This document shows, piece after piece, positions 42,186 to 45,423 of a stretch of 45,423 nt of DNA. Position 1 is the stretch's first letter. Each line of letters opens with the position of its first letter. This DNA is from an uncultured Clostridium sp. Lineage in GTDB: Bacteria; Bacillota; Clostridia; TANB77; CAG-508. The notes under the pieces are model-generated. The model searched no databases and was not told the origin of the DNA. It worked only from the letters and a program-made list of their open reading frames with translations. Made by a program: the position numbers and the translations under genes. The DNA lies in assembly GCA_948470605.1 (NCBI GenBank), contig CAOKPI010000011.1, forward strand, positions 1-45,423. The letters run 5' to 3'.

Positions 42186-44873
42186 TTAGAACTTTCTCAT
42201 TTTATCTAATGTATGATTCATGTTAGAAGAAAAATTACCTCTATTATTTGCCTGTGCTGATGGTGGTTGATAGTTTCGACTATTTCTAGGTGCAGAGTTT
42301 ACAATCGGATAAATCATATTACCTAGTTCTCTTAATGTTTGTACAAACATCTTAGAATAGCCTTTTAAAGAAATTTCACATTCAATAATTCCCTCTAAAT
42401 ATCTAATATAAGTTTCTTCTTCAAATGGAATGGATACATATTTTATCCTATCTCTATCAAACAGCTCTGTCATAAAAGACATAGCAGGGTCATTATAAAA
42501 TGCCATTCCTCCAATTATCGTTTCATCTTTAATTCCTCTAATTTTTACTACTTTATTTAATACCACTCTTAATTTTGATTCATCTAAGATATTTTTTACT
42601 TTCAATTCTTTTAAAAATGCGGTAAGAGGTTGTATGGTTAAAATATCCATACTTTGTACTAAATATGTCTCTTGTGATTGTTTGAAATAGCCTAATGGTG
42701 TGTCAAAATCAGTATCAATTAATATTAAAGAATGCTTTTGTAATAATGTTTCTAGTATTTTATCAACATGCTTAATCGCATTGTTTTCATCTGGTAATGA
42801 AGTATATACCATAAGATTCTTATTCACGCCAATTCCTCTTGCAATTCCTTGTGCAAGCCCTTCAATGCTGTGTGTAGCAATTTCTCTTAATGGTTCTTCA
42901 TTTTTAGTATAAATATAATAGGAATTTCTATTTTGGGTTGTATCTAATATCGCAACATTAATACCAATAGAAGACATTAACTCTGCTATATTATTCACAA
43001 TAAATGAGGTTCCATTTTTACCAGTTCCTACAAAAGTTACAATTTTCTTATCTGGTGTTAATAAGTTCGATAAATCAATTTCTTCATAAGTTTCTTGTTC
43101 TTGTGAATTAACCTTATTTCCATAAGAATTTGTATCATAGGAATTAACATCATAAACATTTGTATGATAAGATGAATTAGCATTTTGGTCATAGTTATTT
43201 GGCATAATGCTAGTTGTCTGTGGACGGGATTGTGATTCCATCCTAGGTTCAAAAATCGCCTCTTCTTCCTCATCGTCATCAAAGTCTTGTAATCCTAAGC
43301 CTGGTAATACCATTTCTTCTTTGTCTTCGAAATTTTGACCTCCTAAACCTGGTAATATCATGTCATCCTCTTCATCTTCTTCATCATCAAAGCCTGGCAA
43401 AAATGCTTCTTGTTCTTGTTTCACATTTGAAATTGTTTGAGAAGATATTGGTGTCTCTTCATCATAAAATCCTGGTAAGAAATTTTCCTCTGGTTCTTGG
43501 TCTTCTACCTCTTGTACGCCTAAGCCTGGTAATACCATGTCTTCTGGCTGTTCTTGTATTTCTGGAACAGGGTCAGGATTTTTTCTTGGTCTTCCTCTCC
43601 CCCTTTTTGCTGGTTGTACTGGATTCACCGATTGTAATGAATCATTTGTTTCAGTTATGGTTGAAACAGGATTTTTTCTTGGTCTTCCTCTTCCTCTTTT
43701 TACTGGTTGTACTATCTCTTGTACAACTGGTTCTGCTGTTTGTTGCATCATTGGTTGTTCCACTGGCTCTTGCCTAACTGGTTGTTCTACTTGTTGCATG
43801 GTTGGTTGTACTACCTGTTGTGTTACTGGTTGCACTGGCTCTTGTAGCATTTCTTCTATGTCATCTAAGTCATCTAAATCATCAAGCCCTTCTATGATTG
43901 GCTCAGGTTTCGCATATTGTTGTTTAAATGCTGGTGGTTGTTCTTCCCACTCTCCTGCTTTTGGTACAGTAGGTTGCACTGGTTGTTGCGTATAAGTTTC
44001 TACACGGTTCACTGGCTTTTGTTTTGCTAATTTTTTATTTTCATTCATATTAACTGCTGATGGTATCACAACTGGTTTTGAAAGTACTCTTTCTTTATTT
44101 TGTGATTTTAATAATATCTGACTTGGTCCATCGTCTTCTTCGTTTTTCGCTTTTCGCAAACTATCTGAAACAGTATTATTAAAAGACATTATTTTTTGAT
44201 ACTTTGGTGATTTTTCTTCTAATACAGCACGTACATTCAATGGTAAAAACTTAGCTATAATTCTTAACTGTACATCGTTATATTGTGCTGCTATGTTATT
44301 AAAGCTTTCGATATATCTATCTTCATTTTTTCCTAGCCTTTTATAATGAGCAACAATGTTTTGAATTTCCATCTCACTAACATCGTTTTCATTTTCTGCT
44401 TGATAGCTTACATCTTCTGTATCTATTTTATAATAAGCTTTTGCCTCTTTTTTGGTACGTGGCTTATTGATTAATCTACAAACCTCATCTACACTTCTAT
44501 CATTTCCTATAACAGCATCATAAATTCCAATCCCAAATAATTTTACTAACATTGGCTCTGATTTCGTTCTTCTATCAGAGCAAATTAAAATAATAGGTGT
44601 GTCATTTCCCTTTACGTTGGAAGCTTCATCACTAATATTGTCTAATTTTTCAAAAATAAATTTATCAATTTGTTCATATTGTGTATTGGTAAAAGCTTCT
44701 AAATCTTCACTTATAACAATCCTATCATAAGTTTTATCTTTTTGTAATTCTTTTAATATTGCATTAAAGTAATATACATTTTTATAAGAAATAATTTGTT
44801 TATATTCTTTTTGATATTTCTTTACAATGGATTCTGATATTTCTTCATTACTTACAGCAAATAAGACTTTCAT
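42186..44873 (-). CDS. MinD/CpaE-like ATPase with AT-hooks and LPG repeats
   Basis: 895 residues. Residues 1-140 look like a receiver-type fold (IILICSDRR, GIGIYDAVIG) as in CpaE. Residues 150-600 are a long disordered region: Gln/Pro/Val-rich, then two copies of KRGRGRPRKNP (391-402 and 423-434), the AT-hook core, then five LPG(L/F) motifs (about 446, 465, 491, 506, 521) set in acidic spacers. Residues 605-870 are a ParA/MinD-type ATPase: the deviant Walker A is GTGKNGTS (about 616-623) and LILIDTDFDTPLG is Walker B. Such proteins place machinery such as pili or chromosomes; the AT-hooks suggest DNA contact. ATG at 44873 after GAAGGGGG, 3 nt after the upstream gene. Confidence 0.75.
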   Translation of the reverse strand: MKVLFAVSNEEISESIVKKYQKEYKQIISYKNVYYFNAILKELQKDKTYDRIVISEDLEAFTNTQYEQIDKFIFEKLDNISDEASNVKGNDTPIILICSDRRTKSEPMLVKLFGIGIYDAVIGNDRSVDEVCRLINKPRTKKEAKAYYKIDTEDVSYQAENENDVSEMEIQNIVAHYKRLGKNEDRYIESFNNIAAQYNDVQLRIIAKFLPLNVRAVLEEKSPKYQKIMSFNNTVSDSLRKAKNEEDDGPSQILLKSQNKERVLSKPVVIPSAVNMNENKKLAKQKPVNRVETYTQQPVQPTVPKAGEWEEQPPAFKQQYAKPEPIIEGLDDLDDLDDIEEMLQEPVQPVTQQVVQPTMQQVEQPVRQEPVEQPMMQQTAEPVVQEIVQPVKRGRGRPRKNPVSTITETNDSLQSVNPVQPAKRGRGRPRKNPDPVPEIQEQPEDMVLPGLGVQEVEDQEPEENFLPGFYDEETPISSQTISNVKQEQEAFLPGFDDEEDEEDDMILPGLGGQNFEDKEEMVLPGLGLQDFDDDEEEEAIFEPRMESQSRPQTTSIMPNNYDQNANSSYHTNVYDVNSYDTNSYGNKVNSQEQETYEEIDLSNLLTPDKKIVTFVGTGKNGTSFIVNNIAELMSSIGINVAILDTTQNRNSYYIYTKNEEPLREIATHSIEGLAQGIARGIGVNKNLMVYTSLPDENNAIKHVDKILETLLQKHSLILIDTDFDTPLGYFKQSQETYLVQSMDILTIQPLTAFLKELKVKNILDESKLRVVLNKVVKIRGIKDETIIGGMAFYNDPAMSFMTELFDRDRIKYVSIPFEEETYIRYLEGIIECEISLKGYSKMFVQTLRELGNMIYPIVNSAPRNSRNYQPPSAQANNRGNFSSNMNHTLDKMRKF

Positions 44874-44876
44874 TTG

Positions 44877-45284
44877 TTACCCCCTTCCAAATTTTACAAA
44901 CACTGCAAAAGCAAGTGGTAAAACTTGGCATATAATTAAAAGTGTGACACATGTTACGATAAATGCCATACCCCTTTCCAATGTGTCTAGCTTTCTAATA
45001 CCAATCACATATTGATGAATTGCTCCAACAGCAATTCCTAAAAAGCATATTGGTATACTATAAATTCGAACTATATTTAAGATATAAGCAACCGTTCCAT
45101 ATGTGTCGGAACCATATTTTGCCTTGTAATCCTCTAAGGATTTCGCTGTTTTTTCTTTCATCTGTATAATTTTACTTTCTGTTTCGTCATCAATTGCTTT
45201 GTCTTCTGCATAAGTTTTATTGGCTATAAAAAACACTCCTATCATCAATATTATAATAGTTATGATAATAATTGCTTTTTTCAT
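44877..45284 (-). CDS. Small secreted/membrane protein, VirB2/TrbC-like architecture
   Basis: 135 residues. Signal peptide (1-26, ending NKTYA), a short charged helix (about 28-60), then two membrane segments (about 64-88 and 100-128) separated by HQYVIGIRKLDTLERG. Two C-terminal helices after a cleaved signal are the layout of VirB2/TrbC-type pilins, but there is no clear sequence match. Next to a CpaE-like ATPase it may belong to a pilus or secretion cluster that continues to the right of the window. ATG at 45284 after AAAGGGG. Confidence 0.55.
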   Translation of the reverse strand: MKKAIIIITIIILMIGVFFIANKTYAEDKAIDDETESKIIQMKEKTAKSLEDYKAKYGSDTYGTVAYILNIVRIYSIPICFLGIAVGAIHQYVIGIRKLDTLERGMAFIVTCVTLLIICQVLPLAFAVFVKFGRG

Positions 45285-45355
45285 GATTTCTGCCCCTTTC
45301 TTGAGTCTTCATTATTGGCAAATTTTCCCTTATATTCAAACTTACTCCTATATCA

Positions 45356-45402
45356 TACAATAAATCGTAAAAAATAGCAAGAATTTTTTACAATTTATTG
45401 TA
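45356..45402 (-). terminator. Hairpin at the right edge, probable terminator
   Basis: A 20-bp stem with one mismatch (45356-45375 with 45383-45402, TACAATAAAT-C-GTAAAAAAT). It lies upstream of the pilin-like gene and may end a transcript from beyond the window. Confidence 0.6.
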
Positions 45403-45423
45403 TAAATATTTCATATGATTATA

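Noticed and set aside
43403..43995. Plus-strand ORFs of 124 and 152 residues, one Cys/Ser/Gly-rich
   Set aside because: Shadows of the Gln/Pro and AT-hook repeat region of the ATPase gene on the minus strand.

Overview
The window looks like chromosomal DNA of an AT-rich, anaerobic, low-GC Gram-positive bacterium, most likely an uncultured gut-type Clostridia. Grounds are class III ribonucleotide reductase (nrdD/nrdG), rubrerythrin, several radical-SAM proteins, RqcH, Mini-RNase III, the ireB-ruvX-DUF1292 block, frequent GTG/TTG starts and strong AGGAGG ribosome binding sites. Nearly all genes lie on the minus strand. The species is not identifiable from the sequence alone.

Main observation. 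Four genes (DUF2207 membrane protein, addA, a GH25/LysM muramidase, a membrane-anchored polysaccharide deacetylase) look frameshifted in standard translation. In every case the break falls on an in-frame CGG codon. One rule repairs all of them: when CGG arrives in frame, advance one base, read the following GGN as glycine, and continue. I find nine such sites. Four of them lie within about 20 bases in the DUF2207 tail, where the rule turns a nonsensical R/W/P/D tail into the poly-glycine tail usual for the family. Other CGG triplets inside recognised native genes sit out of frame and are read normally. The two in-frame exceptions are in an orphan radical-SAM gene and a 60-residue ORF, both plausibly acquired. 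I propose that CGG is not an arginine codon here and that CGGN is decoded as one glycine (a +1 quadruplet).

Layout. 1-2.5 kb: two divergent ISLre2/UPF0236 transposase genes. 2.5-8.6 kb: a YgjV-like membrane protein, a DnaB-like ATPase, recoded DUF2207, and rqcH on the plus strand. 8.6-12.3 kb: two MFS transporters, an independent transcript for a 22-residue amphipathic peptide, and GGGACA-type palindromic repeats. 12.3-22.4 kb: recoded addA, nrdG-nrdD, a MATE transporter fused to a cytidylate-kinase-like domain, and rubrerythrin. 22.5-26.1 kb: an accessory patch with LysR, a MoaA-like radical SAM protein, a small ORF, an anti-sigma remnant, a hairpin array, and tRNA-Leu beside an 80-bp tandem repeat. 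26.2-31 kb: envelope genes (GH25-LysM, a large coiled-coil protein, the anchored deacetylase). 31-41 kb: housekeeping genes (metG, Ca2+-ATPase, Fic, tRNA-Glu, mrnC, rbgA, glutamine amidotransferase, DUF1292, ruvX, ireB). 41-45.4 kb: a degenerate GGDEF protein, a MinD/CpaE-like ATPase with AT-hooks and LPG repeats, and a small pilin-like membrane protein, probably the end of a cluster that continues past the right edge.

Intergenic regions are full of inverted repeats, including a three-copy MITE-like family and a five-copy 28-bp repeat.
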